Assembly: GCF_030758775.1 (NCBI RefSeq)
Contig: NZ_CP132384.1
Location: forward strand, 496,001-560,000
Length of the DNA: 64,000 bases
Direction of reading: 5' to 3'
From: Bifidobacterium asteroides
GTDB lineage: Bacteria > Actinomycetota > Actinomycetes > Actinomycetales > Bifidobacteriaceae
The position numbers and the translations under genes were made by a program. The notes beneath the pieces were generated by a model. The model made no database searches. It was given only the letters and a program-made list of their open reading frames with translations, and was not told the DNA's origin. This document shows, one piece after another, positions 48,701 to 58,199 of this stretch. Every line of letters starts with the position of its first letter. Position 1 is the stretch's first letter.

Positions 48701-49590
48701 GCCCCTTGCTGTTGTTTCCCCAGCTATATAGCACTCCGAGTGAGTCGAGGGCTAGTGAAAAGTCTTTTCCTGCGCTGAACTGGCTGAAACGAATATCTCC
48801 TATGGCCGGCGGGGTCAGGGTGGCTGTCGTGTTGCCGGCGGTAGGGCCATGATTGGGGCTAAGACTCCAGGAATTGAGACCCTGGACCCAGTGGGCCGTC
48901 AGCTTGAGGTCTCCGGTGACGGGCTGGGTAAAGTCATAAGCGACATTCCCAATGAACCAGCCAACAAAAGAATAGCCTTTGCAGTAAGGGTCCGGGGGAC
49001 GTGTCACCCTGCTTCCAGGGCTGAGTATTAACTTTTGTGTTGACGAACCTATTGTGCTGTCAAAAGTTACTGTGTATGTTGTGGCAAAGCGTGGCCGGAC
49101 CGAGTTTCCGCTGCTTTCGCTCACCTTATCAGAATCCTTGGGATTATTTTCAGACGGGGTGGTGGTCGGAACTGGGGAGGAGTCGGAAGAGGGATTCGGC
49201 TTGGTGGGATTCTGGGGTGCGGTAGTACTTGACGGGGAATCTGAAGTGCCCGGAGCAGTGGAAGGCGCTGAGGGCGCTGAGGGTGTTGTTGAGGTGTTTG
49301 GGGTTGCTGTAGGTGAAGAAGGCGTCGCGGGTTTTGTTGACGGGCTCTGCGAGATTACGGTGCTGGAGGAAGTGCCGGGGTTTTGCTTATCTACCCGAGC
49401 GGTCGGTCGACCCCCCCCCCCCGGTGCCATTTAGAGCAGTCTGCGCGCTCGCGCTGGCTGCTCTAGAATCGTTCGTGACTGGCTCGGCAGTAGCAGCAAG
49501 GCCAGTCAGAAGGCTGGCAGGCAGGATAATCGCGAGCAGAAGGCCAGCAACAGTGGATGACCGAATCTGCTTTTTCCGACGATGACGCAT
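45785..49590 (-). CDS. Surface protein G: double RCC1 propeller, phase OFF (G12) and with a second frameshift
   Basis: Starts MRHRRKKQIRSS, with AAGGGG 12 bases upstream. Signal peptide, then NGTGGGG from 12 G's, after which the frame ends at STDRSGR. The 11-G frame continues as GRPTARVDKQ with a long Ser/Thr/Pro linker, B repeat, seven blades (YSWGDNSSGQLGRE), TIG half and second B repeat. A second shift of one base then falls near 47240-47270, after HWTIDKKEAT. Removing one A of an AAA (47248-47250) restores ATATGGQSVKLTPP and the remaining seven blades, ending in LPRAG. Total length is two bases over a multiple of three, consistent with two single-base insertions and an intended 1267 residues. 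The first shift is switchable; the second makes G a likely pseudogene unless it is a base-call error. Confidence 0.8.
49411..49422 (-). repeat. Poly-G tract of gene G, 12 G (OFF)
   Basis: Twelve C's on the plus strand. Flanks differ from the other six genes (GTCGACC-type), yet both wrong frames still meet a stop within about nine codons. An ATG at 49428-49430 just before the tract is in the downstream frame at 12 G. Confidence 0.9.
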
Positions 49591-49660
49591 GATGGGTGCG
49601 ATCCCCTTCCTCAAAATCAACGGCCCGTTAATAAAAACCCCAAGAAAAACGAGCTACACG

Positions 49661-49675
49661 CCGGGAGCGATCCCG
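49661..49675 (-). promoter_or_regulatory. 5' UTR hairpin upstream of gene G
   Basis: CGGGA and TCCCG with a 4-base loop, starting about 71 bases before the start codon. The remainder of 49591-49921 is the terminator after H and unassigned sequence. Confidence 0.45.
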
Positions 49676-49830
49676 ACTTCTCTTTCATCATGCTACCACG
49701 CTCTGCACACATTGACTGCCGGACTGGAATTTGGCGGGATTGCAGACAAGCAGCTGCTGCACAGTGGGTGTCTATATTTTTTCTGTTGCTGCTGGGTTTG
49801 ATGTGTGAGGGGGATGAAATGAAGAGGGGT

Positions 49831-49867
49831 GGGTGGCTCCGCTGTGTTGGGGACTGCGGGGCCACCC
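49831..49867 (-). terminator. Type 2 terminator after gene H
   Basis: GGGTGGCTCCGC (49831-49842) pairs with GCGGGGCCACCC (49856-49867). Confidence 0.75.
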
Positions 49868-49921
49868 TGTTTGGCCGGGCCATCTTGGGGTATGGTCCGG
49901 CTGCTTACTCGTGTGAAGTCT

Positions 49922-52900
49922 CTAGCTTCGCAGGTTGCGGGATTCGCGCCGGTGGCGTCCCGCTGCTGCAGCGCCAGCAGCGGCGAGCATTCCAGCCGCC
50001 AGCAAAATCAAGGTCCCGCTGCTGCCTGCGTGCGGCAACATGCCTTCGTAGGTGTAGGCCAGGTGCGCTTGAGGCTGTACGATCCCTCCCAGGGTCCAGT
50101 CCACGATCACATCGGCCTGTCCCGGATTGTGGGCAGGGGTGGTCAGGGAGACGGACTGATCAGGGTTCTGCAACAGGGAGTCGACCACCGTCTTGTCGAA
50201 TCTGACACTGGTGATCAGCAGTGCCTGATTGAAGGCCACTGAGGTCGGCTTACGGCTCTGCTGCAGGCTTCCGTTGCCGAGTTGGCCGTATGTGTTGTCG
50301 CCCCAGGCGTAAGCGTTGCCATCCCGGCCGATGGCCAGGGAATGATATTGGGCTGCGCTGATTTGCGTGGCCTGCAGGGATTCGCTGGTGTTGGCGGAAG
50401 AGTCGGTGCTCAGCACTTTTGTAGGCGTTTGCAGTGGATAGACGTCGCCGTTGCCCACTTGCCCATAGGCGTTGTATCCCCATCCCCAGGTGTTGCCTGC
50501 GCTGTCGACGGCCAGAGAGTATATGACTCCTGCGCTGATGCTTACCGCGGTGAAGTTGCCTGTCCTGCCGGGATTCTTCACCGGTTTGGGGACGGGCTGG
50601 TCGTAGGTGGAACCGTTCCCTAATTGGCCGGAATTGTTGTGCCCCCAGCTCAGGACGGCCCCATTCTTGTCGATGGCTAGGCCGTGGTCCGTGCCTGCGC
50701 TGATTTGAGTGGCTTGCAGTCCTTTATTAGGGTCCTCGGGGCTGTTCGGGTTGCGCACCTTTGCTGGTGTGGCTGTGTATGTGCTGCTGGTGCTGTTGTT
50801 GCCGAGTTGACCGTAGTTGTTGTATCCCCAAGCGTATGCGTTGCCGTCCGCGTCCAGAGCCAAGATGAAGCTCCATCCGAGGCTGACCTGCACCGCCTGC
50901 AGTCTTTGGCCGGAGCCGTCAGGGGCGGCTGCTGGGGCAGGTGTCTTCTGTGGCTGGGTGAAGCTGGGATTGAAGTTACCGTCGCGGCTGTTGCCTTCGC
51001 TGCCCCAGGTGTAGACGTTCCCATTTAGGTCGATGGCGGCCGAGTCGTAGGCACCGGCGCTCACTTGGACGGCCTTGAAAGGCCGGCTTGTGTCGGACGG
51101 GTCCGGCACGGATTGTGGCGTGGAATGGTCGACGGTTGTGTTGTCGCCCAGTTGGCCGTGGTCGTTGGCGCCCCAGCTGTAGACGATTTGGTCGGAGCCT
51201 ATGGCAAGCACGTGGAAGCCGCCCGCTACGATCTGTGTGTAGGTGAAGGTGGAGTCCACGCCGTCCGGCAGGGGGATCTTGACCGGCTTGTTCTGCTTGG
51301 CTGTGTTGCCAATGCCGAGTTGACCATGCTGGTTGCTGCCCCAGGCATAGGCGTTCCCATCACTGGCCACTCCTACGGAGAAGCCTTTGGCGTCACTCAT
51401 CTGGTAGCCACCTGCACTGACTTGGTTGAAGCGGATGCCCCGGCTGGTTTTGGGCGGCGTGATGGTTACCTGCTGGCCGCCCATCGAGCTGCCCTTGATC
51501 GGGTTGATCGACCACCCGCCGCTATTGGTTTGACTCCAATGCGCGATTAGTGCGACATCTCCAGTGACAGGCTGGCTGAAGTCATAGGCGACCTTGGAAT
51601 CGCCATTGGCATCCTTGATGAACCAACCATCAAACAGGCAGCCGTCCGCTTTCGGATCGGGGTATGGGCGCACGGCCTGCCCGCCCTCAGTGACGGACTG
51701 GTTTTGGGGCATGTCGGAAGAGGCCGGACAGGACTTGTCTTTGTTGCTGAAGGAGACGGTGTATTTTGGTCCATCATATCGATAGGTCAAATGCACATCC
51801 GGCTGCGACGCCCCATTTATGGTCCATTGGACGGTCACATCCGCCTTCCCCTTTGCATGTGGCGGGGCAGTGGCGCTCCAGGTGTTGCCATTCGTGTTCT
51901 TTGACAGGTCTTTAATAGTGGTTCCGTCGAACTTAATGCCAGTGAGGTCGGGTGTGCCGAGCGTCGACACCACTCCGCGTTCTTTATCGCCGGCGGCGCC
52001 GTGCCCTAGTTCGCCGTAATAGTTGAAGCCCCAGGTATACAGGTAGCCATCTGAGCCCAGTCCCATGGTATAGCCGTTGTTTATGCTGGCCTGCTTCCAG
52101 GTGAAGTCATCCTTGTCACTGTCTGGCTTGGCCACAATTCCCGGGCCGCTTACCGGGGTAGCGTGCCCGAGCTCGCCGTCGCCTCCCGTTCCCCAGCTGT
52201 AAAGGTTGCCGTCTGAGCCGAGCCCCATGGAGTGGTAGTCAGTCGTCATGCAGTCAATGTAATTGACGTTTGCCGGTTTATAGACAGCTGCCGGACGGTT
52301 GGCTGCATTGAGGCTCAGGTCGCGTCCCAGCATGACTTCTTGAAGATCCGAACCCCAGGTATAGATATTTCCATCCGAGCCCAAAGCCATGGAATTATAA
52401 TGGGCTGATCCAGTCTGGAGCCATGTGAAGTCGCTGGGGACACCTGCAGGCTTGTCAATCTTGCCGGGGATGGGATTCTTCCTTGTATCAGTGGTGTCGC
52501 GGCCTAGTTGGTCAAAGTCGTTGTTCCCCCAACTGTAGAGGTTGCCGTCTGAACCGATCGCAATCGTATCGTAGAACCCTCCGTTTGCCTGAATCCAGGA
52601 GAAGTTGGATGATGCATTCGCGGGTTTGTCGACCTTAGCCGGTTCTTTGACTTGCTGAGTTCCCCCATCATGACCCAGTTGTCCATACTCGTTCCATCCC
52701 CAGCTGTAGAGATTTCCAAGGGAATCAAAAGCCATGGCGTGGTTTGCCGCTGCCTTGATGCGGGTGAATTTGATGGTGTCCTGCTTGTCTACAGGTCTTG
52801 GTGTCTGGTCACCGCCGAAGAGATTGTAAACACCATCGCGTCCAAGCTCATAAAAGTCGTTGTCTCCCCAACTATAGAGAATGCCGTCAGAACCGAGAGC

Positions 52901-53803
52901 CAGGGCAAAAGTGTTTCCTGCGCTGACCTGAACCCAGGTGAAGTCGGATGGTACGTTTGCGGGTCTGTCGACCTTACCGGGTGTGGGGTTGGGATCGTAT
53001 AGGCTGCTGCTGGCTGTTCGACCAAGCTGGCCTTTCTGGTTGGAACCCCAGCTGTAGATGTTGCCGTCTGATCCCAATGCCACAGCAAAGTTATTTCCTG
53101 CGCTGATCTGACTGAACCGAATATTGGGTATGACGGGTGGGGTAAGAGTGACTTTGGTGTTGCCGCTCGCTGGCCCATGGACGGGATCAATGCTCCAGGT
53201 ACTGGAGCCTTTTGTCCAGTGGGCTGTTAGGGTGATGTCGCTGGTGACCGGCTGACTGAAATCATAGGCCACGGGTGTGTCACCTATGAGCCATCCGACG
53301 AATATATAGCCGATTCTTGAGGGATTGACGGGTCGGCTTACACGGTTTCCGTCCGTGATTTTTTGTTCTGTGCTGGTTTGCTGTTCAGGGTCGTTGAAGG
53401 TGACGGTATGTTGAGCGGATGAGCGTGGCTGTGATCGGCCGTTTACATGTTCATCGGCAGCGATTCTTTTATTGGGCCCTGGGATGGTGGGTGACGGCAG
53501 CTGCGTTGTGTTGAGCGGGGAGGATGTAGCTAGGGGTGATGGCGTAGAGAGGGGTGTGGTTGAAGGCGTTGCCTTACTGGGGGAAATACCGGAATTTTGC
53601 TTAGCTACGCGAGGGGTCTGACGACCCCCCCCCCCGGTGCCTCCTGCTGTGGCAGGCGCGCTCGCGCCGGACACAGCAGGCTCGCTGACCTCAGTGCTGG
53701 CATCGGCGCTGGATCCGACAAGCAGGCCTAGAGGCAGGATGACAGCCAGCAGTGTGCTGATGGCCATAGCCGGTCCGATAGACGTGTGCTGATGCTGACG
53801 CAT
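49922..53803 (-). CDS. Surface protein H: double RCC1 propeller, phase ON (G11)
   Basis: 1293 residues from MRQHQHTSIGPAMA. This ATG is 12 bases after AAGGGG, like E, F and G; an ATG three codons upstream sits too close to that site. Signal peptide, then TGGGGRQTPRVAKQ through 11 G's, linker, B repeat (VTFNDPEQQTS), TIG half, and seven blades with longer, more varied loops (YSWGDNDFYELGRD). Then TIG half (IKFDGTTIKDL), second B repeat with Cys residues (KSCPASSD, DGCLFDGWF), TIG half, seven blades (YAWGSNQHGQLGIG, WGWGYNAYGQVGNG), TIG half, LPHAG at 1256, anchor and GRHRRE tail. The longest member of the family here. Confidence 0.92.
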   Translation of the reverse strand: MRQHQHTSIGPAMAISTLLAVILPLGLLVGSSADASTEVSEPAVSGASAPATAGGTGGGGRQTPRVAKQNSGISPSKATPSTTPLSTPSPLATSSPLNTTQLPSPTIPGPNKRIAADEHVNGRSQPRSSAQHTVTFNDPEQQTSTEQKITDGNRVSRPVNPSRIGYIFVGWLIGDTPVAYDFSQPVTSDITLTAHWTKGSSTWSIDPVHGPASGNTKVTLTPPVIPNIRFSQISAGNNFAVALGSDGNIYSWGSNQKGQLGRTASSSLYDPNPTPGKVDRPANVPSDFTWVQVSAGNTFALALGSDGILYSWGDNDFYELGRDGVYNLFGGDQTPRPVDKQDTIKFTRIKAAANHAMAFDSLGNLYSWGWNEYGQLGHDGGTQQVKEPAKVDKPANASSNFSWIQANGGFYDTIAIGSDGNLYSWGNNDFDQLGRDTTDTRKNPIPGKIDKPAGVPSDFTWLQTGSAHYNSMALGSDGNIYTWGSDLQEVMLGRDLSLNAANRPAAVYKPANVNYIDCMTTDYHSMGLGSDGNLYSWGTGGDGELGHATPVSGPGIVAKPDSDKDDFTWKQASINNGYTMGLGSDGYLYTWGFNYYGELGHGAAGDKERGVVSTLGTPDLTGIKFDGTTIKDLSKNTNGNTWSATAPPHAKGKADVTVQWTINGASQPDVHLTYRYDGPKYTVSFSNKDKSCPASSDMPQNQSVTEGGQAVRPYPDPKADGCLFDGWFIKDANGDSKVAYDFSQPVTGDVALIAHWSQTNSGGWSINPIKGSSMGGQQVTITPPKTSRGIRFNQVSAGGYQMSDAKGFSVGVASDGNAYAWGSNQHGQLGIGNTAKQNKPVKIPLPDGVDSTFTYTQIVAGGFHVLAIGSDQIVYSWGANDHGQLGDNTTVDHSTPQSVPDPSDTSRPFKAVQVSAGAYDSAAIDLNGNVYTWGSEGNSRDGNFNPSFTQPQKTPAPAAAPDGSGQRLQAVQVSLGWSFILALDADGNAYAWGYNNYGQLGNNSTSSTYTATPAKVRNPNSPEDPNKGLQATQISAGTDHGLAIDKNGAVLSWGHNNSGQLGNGSTYDQPVPKPVKNPGRTGNFTAVSISAGVIYSLAVDSAGNTWGWGYNAYGQVGNGDVYPLQTPTKVLSTDSSANTSESLQATQISAAQYHSLAIGRDGNAYAWGDNTYGQLGNGSLQQSRKPTSVAFNQALLITSVRFDKTVVDSLLQNPDQSVSLTTPAHNPGQADVIVDWTLGGIVQPQAHLAYTYEGMLPHAGSSGTLILLAAGMLAAAGAAAAGRHRRESRNLRS
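53625..53635 (-). repeat. Poly-G tract of gene H, 11 G (ON)
   Basis: Eleven C's on the plus strand, frame open. Flanked by the same 20-odd bases as in A-D and I although the signal peptide differs. Confidence 0.9.
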
Positions 53804-53878
53804 GATAAGCATGATCCCCTTCCCCAGGAACTGTGGCTACATGTCCGGAACTCCCCAGTCCGGATTCCCCGCCGCGCG

Positions 53879-53894
53879 CCGGGCACAATCCCGG
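53879..53894 (-). promoter_or_regulatory. 5' UTR hairpin upstream of gene H
   Basis: CCGGG and CCCGG with a 6-base loop, about 76 bases before the start codon. The rest of 53804-54156 is the terminator after I and unassigned AT-richer sequence where the promoter should be. Confidence 0.45.
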
Positions 53895-54064
53895 TTTCAT
53901 CTGCAACAACTTTATCACTCTGGTGGACATGTCTATTCAAAGCTCTATCGAGGTTCTAGCAAGTTCAGGGAGATTGATCTTGTGCTGCCTGAGGAGTTTT
54001 GTTCTATCTGGTTCTTCTGTCTGGCTTATTGATTCTTCCGGCCGAGCGGAAGCAAAAGAGAAAT

Positions 54065-54102
54065 GGGTGGCTCCGTTGTGTTGGGGGAGCGCGGGGCCAC
54101 CC
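54065..54102 (-). terminator. Type 2 terminator after gene I
   Basis: GGGTGGCTCCG pairs with the GGGGCCACCC side with wobbles, and is followed on the minus strand by ATTTCTCTTTT. Confidence 0.8.
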
Positions 54103-54156
54103 TGTTTGGCCGGGCCACCTTGGGGTATGGTCTGGCTGCTTACTCGTGTGAAGTCT

Positions 54157-57100
54157 TCAGGCTTGCAGGCTGCGTGCCTCCCGCCGGTGGCGTCCGGCCG
54201 CGATGGCGCCGGCCGCGGCGAGCAGCCCGGTGGCAAGCAGGAGGATCATGGTTCCATTGCTACCGGTGTGGGGGAGCATGCCTTCGTAGGTATAGGCCAG
54301 ATGCGCCTGGGGCTGGACGACCCCGCCCAGGGTCCAGTCGACGATGACATCAGCCTGTCCTGGATTGTGGGCGGGGGTGGTCAGGGTGACGGATCTGTCA
54401 GAGTTCTGTTGCAGGGTGTCCACGCCCGTCTGGTCGAAGCTGACGCCGGTGATCAGCAGGACCGGGTTGAAGGCCACCAGAGCCGGAGAGCTGCTCTGTG
54501 TTGTGCTCCCGTCGCCGAGTTGGCTGTATGTGTTGTCGCCCCAGGCGTAGGCGTTGCCATCCTGACCGATGGCCAGGGAGTGGTTTCGTCCTGCGCTGGC
54601 GCGTGCTGCTGAGAGCCCGCTGCCGGCCTTGCCTTGGCCGGCGGGCGGTGATATGCGCGTAGGTGTTAGCTGGTCGTTGGTGGTGTTGGTGCCGAGCTGG
54701 CCGTCGGTGTTCCATCCCCATGCCCAGGATGCGCCGTTCTGGTCGATGGCCAGGGAGTGGTGCACGCCGGCGCTGATCCATGCTGCCTGCAATCCTTGGC
54801 TGGAGTTTGTGGGGCTTGGCACCTGCCTGGGGGAGGGCCGGCTGGTTGTCGTCCCGTCGCCCAGCTGCCCGTGGTCGTTGTATCCCCATGCCCAGGTAGC
54901 GCCATACTGGTTGATGGCCAGGGCGTGGTTGGCTCCTGCGCTGATTTGCGAGGCTTTGAAAGTCCTGCTGGCGTTCCCAGGGTCAGGCACGGGTGCCGGG
55001 TCGGCGGCGTATGTGGTGCTGTATTCTCCTGTGGCCGCGCCGTTTCCGAGCTGCCCGTAGTTGTCGTATCCCCAGGTGTATAGGCTGCCGTCCGTGTCCA
55101 TGGCCATGATGAAGCTCCAGCCGAGGCTGACCTGGGCAGCGTGCAGTCCTTGGCTTGAGCCGTTGGGGTCCTTCGCTAGTGTCGGCGCCAGTTTAGACGT
55201 GCTGTATGCGGTGTAGTTGTTGTTTTCGCTGCCCCAGGTGTAGACGCGGCCCTGCTGGTCGATGGCGGCCGAGTCGTAGGCTCCTGCGCTCACCTGGACG
55301 GCTTGGAATGGCTGGCTTTTGTCAGATGGGTCAGATATGGGCTGCGGCTTGGAATGGCTGGCGGTGGTGCCGTCGCCCAGCTGCCCGTGGTCGTTGGCCC
55401 CCCAGCTGTAGACGATGCCGTCGCTGCCGACAGCCAGCACGTGGTAGCCGCCAGCTGCAACCTGCGTGTAGGTAAAGCCGGCGGCCACGCCGTCGGGCAA
55501 GGGAACCTTGACCGGCGTTTTCTGCGTGGTGCTGTTGGCGGTGCCTTGGCCAAGCTGGCCGTGCTGGTTGCTGCCCCAGGCGTAGGCGTTCCCGTCGCTG
55601 GCCACGCCCACGGAGAATCCGTGGAAGTCACCGGCCTGGTAGCCGCCGGCGCTGACCTGGTTGAAGCGGATGCCTCGGCTTATCTTGGGCGGCGTGATGG
55701 TTGCCTGCTGGCCGCCCATCGAGCTGCCCTTGACCGGGTTGATCGCCCAGTCGCCGGTATTGGCTGGGCTCCAGTGCGCGACCAGCGTGATGTCTGCGGT
55801 GACCGGCTGGCTGAAATCATAAGCCACATTGGAATTACCTTCGGCATCCTTGAGGAACCAGCCATCAAACAGACAACCGTCTACTTTTGGTTCTGGATAG
55901 GGACGCTTTACCTGTCCGCCCTCTGTGATGGACTGGTCCGCTGGCATGTCTGAAGGCATCGGACAGGCAGCGTCCGTGGATGTGAATCCGACGTTGTATT
56001 TGGGCCCGGTGTAAGTGTAGGACAGATATGCGTCCGGCTGAGGTCCGTTCATGCTCCAAGTGATGGTGACATTCACCCATCCCTTGCTGTGCGGCGGAGT
56101 GGTGACGCTCCAGGTGCCGTCCGCGTTGGCAGCTAGCCCTGTGCCTGGTGTCCCGCCGAATTTGACGCTGGTGATTGCGGCATGGTTGGTCAGGGGAATC
56201 GTACCTGGCTGATAAGAATCCCGTTTCTTAGTGTCTCGTCCCAGTTGGCCATTGGAGTTGCGTCCCCAGCTGTAGAGGTTGCCGTCGGAGCCGATTGCCA
56301 CAGCATGATCGCCACCTCCGATAACCTGGGTGTAGTTGACGTTCTTCGCTGGCGGGTCGATTTTAGTTGGTTGGGGATCTGTCGCATTCCAATATGGCCT
56401 TGCTAGTTGTGCATGGCTGTTGTTTCCCCACGTATATAGGATCCCTTTGTCGTCCAAGGCGAAGCCATTCCAGTCTCCCGCGCTGATCTGGATTATGTGT
56501 GTCTTTGTAGGTACGTTGACCTTGCCTCGTGGGTTGATCCTTGTGCTGCCGGTGTATCGTCCCAGCTGGCTGAAATTGTTGTATCCCCAGCTGTAGAGCA
56601 CCCCATTCGAATCCAAGGCCAGGCAGTGCATGCCTTTGGCGATTACTTGTGTGTAGCGGACTCCGGCAGCAGGCGTATCCACTTTCCCTGGACTGCCGGT
56701 CGGTGTAGTGCTGGCGTCGCGGCCCAGCTGACCATGGCCATTGCCTCCCCAGCTGTATAAGTTTCCATCAGTGTCGAAAGCCATGCAGTAGTCATATCCA
56801 GAGGTGATCTGGGTGAAACGGATTCCTGTCGGGGTGTCCACTTTGCCTGGCCTGGTAGTCGGCGTGGTGGTAGTCCCGCGTCCCAGTTCGCCGTCGCTGT
56901 TGTACCCCCAGCTGTAGATGCTGCCGTCCGAGGCTAGTGCTTCTGAGTGGTACTTTCCTGCGCTGACCTGGGTGAAACGAATTCCTGCAGGGGCGTCCAC
57001 TTTTCCAGGAGTATCGGCTGGTGTGGTGTTGGTGTTACGCCCAAGCTGACCATAACTGCTGCTGCCCCAGCTGTACAGGTTCCCTTCTGAATCAAGGGCT

Positions 57101-57961
57101 AGGGAGTGATCGTAACCTGCGCTGACCTGGATGAAGCGAAGTCCGGCTGGGGTGTCTTCCCTACTTGGTTGCCAGTTGTAGTCGGAGCCATACATTTCTC
57201 CCCAGTGGTAGATGCTGCCGTCTGATCCCACTGCCACTGAATATTGGTATCCTGCGCTGAACTGGCTGAAGCGGATGGTTCGAGCCGGAGGTGCAGTCAG
57301 GGTGATTAAAGTGTTGCCAGCTGTGGGTCCTTGAGTAGGTGAGAGGTCCCAGACATCACCGTTTTTGGTCCAACGGGCTTCCAGAGTCATGTCGCTGGTG
57401 ACAGGCTGGCTGAAGTCGTAAGCGGTCAATGTGCCGCTGATGAACCAGCCATCAAACGAATAGTTGGGTCGGGCTGGGTCGGCAGGCCTCAGCGCTTGGG
57501 CGCCTTCATTGACGGTTTGATCAGGCGTGGTGGTTCCGCCCTCTGTATCAGAGAACTTGATGGTGTACTGGGCGGCTGAGCGGGTCTGGGGATTTTCGGT
57601 ATTCGTGCTTGGCGCGGCGGATGCAGTCGGTTGAATTGGTTCTAGGGGCGATGATGTGTTTAAAGGCGATGGGGTTGCCAGTGGTGATTGGGGTGTTTCT
57701 GATGTGGCTGTTGGCGTTGCCTTGCTGGGGAAAATGCCGGAATTTTGCTTAGCTACGCGAGGGGTCTGACGACCCCCCCCCCCCGGCGCCTCCTGCTATG
57801 GCTGGCGCGCTCGCGCCGGACGCAGCAGGCTCGCTGGCGGTGGTGCTGGCATCGGCGCTTGTGCCGGCAAGGAGTCCTAGAGGCAGGATGAAAGATAGCA
57901 GAAGACTGACGGCCGCGGCCGGTCTGATCGACATGTGCTGATGCTGACACCTATTAAGCAT
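54157..57961 (-). CDS. Surface protein I: double RCC1 propeller, phase OFF (G12)
   Basis: The first usable ATG gives MLNRCQHQHMSIRP. Compared with H, the codon that should be the start (12 bases after AAGGGG) is AGG here, leaving an ATG only 3 bases from the site, so initiation may be weak. Signal peptide, then GGAGGGG from 12 G's and an early stop (SSDPSRS). With 11 G the open protein is 1267 residues with no other break: linker, B repeat (IKFSDTEGG), TIG half, seven blades (first one irregular, YHWGEMYG), TIG half (VKFGGTPGTGL), Cys-bearing B repeat, TIG half, seven blades, TIG half, LPHTG at 1229, hydrophobic span and GRHRRE. The second half is very close to H. Confidence 0.87.
57773..57784 (-). 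repeat. Poly-G tract of gene I, 12 G (OFF)
   Basis: Twelve C's on the plus strand; one more than the open-frame length. Same flanks as A-D and H. Confidence 0.9.
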
Positions 57962-58046
57962 GATCCCCTTCCCCAAAGGCTGACCCACCGGCCCCTACCG
58001 GTTGAAATACCCTTGGAGGCTTCTCTGACGTTGCGTATATCCCCAT

Positions 58047-58061
58047 CCCTCTGTGCGAGGG
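58047..58061 (-). promoter_or_regulatory. 5' UTR hairpin upstream of gene I
   Basis: CCCTC and GAGGG with a 5-base loop, about 86 bases before the start codon. Its stem differs in sequence from the CCGGG stems of E-H while keeping pairing. Confidence 0.4.
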
Positions 58062-58199
58062 TACAAGCAGGAAGCCTTGCATCTTTCAACTATACTACGT
58101 GCCGATAAGGTTCTCTCAGGTGGAATGTCGGGTAAGCAATTCTGAGTCGGACTTCAACGTTGATGGGTGCATGACTAGGAATGATCCATTGGCCACTGA

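Noticed and set aside
24802-57784. All poly-G length differences being sequencing error
   Set aside because: Possible for single tracts, but the downstream frames of the OFF genes are intact and the wrong-frame stops are conserved, which fits a working switch better. It is kept as the main alternative to test.
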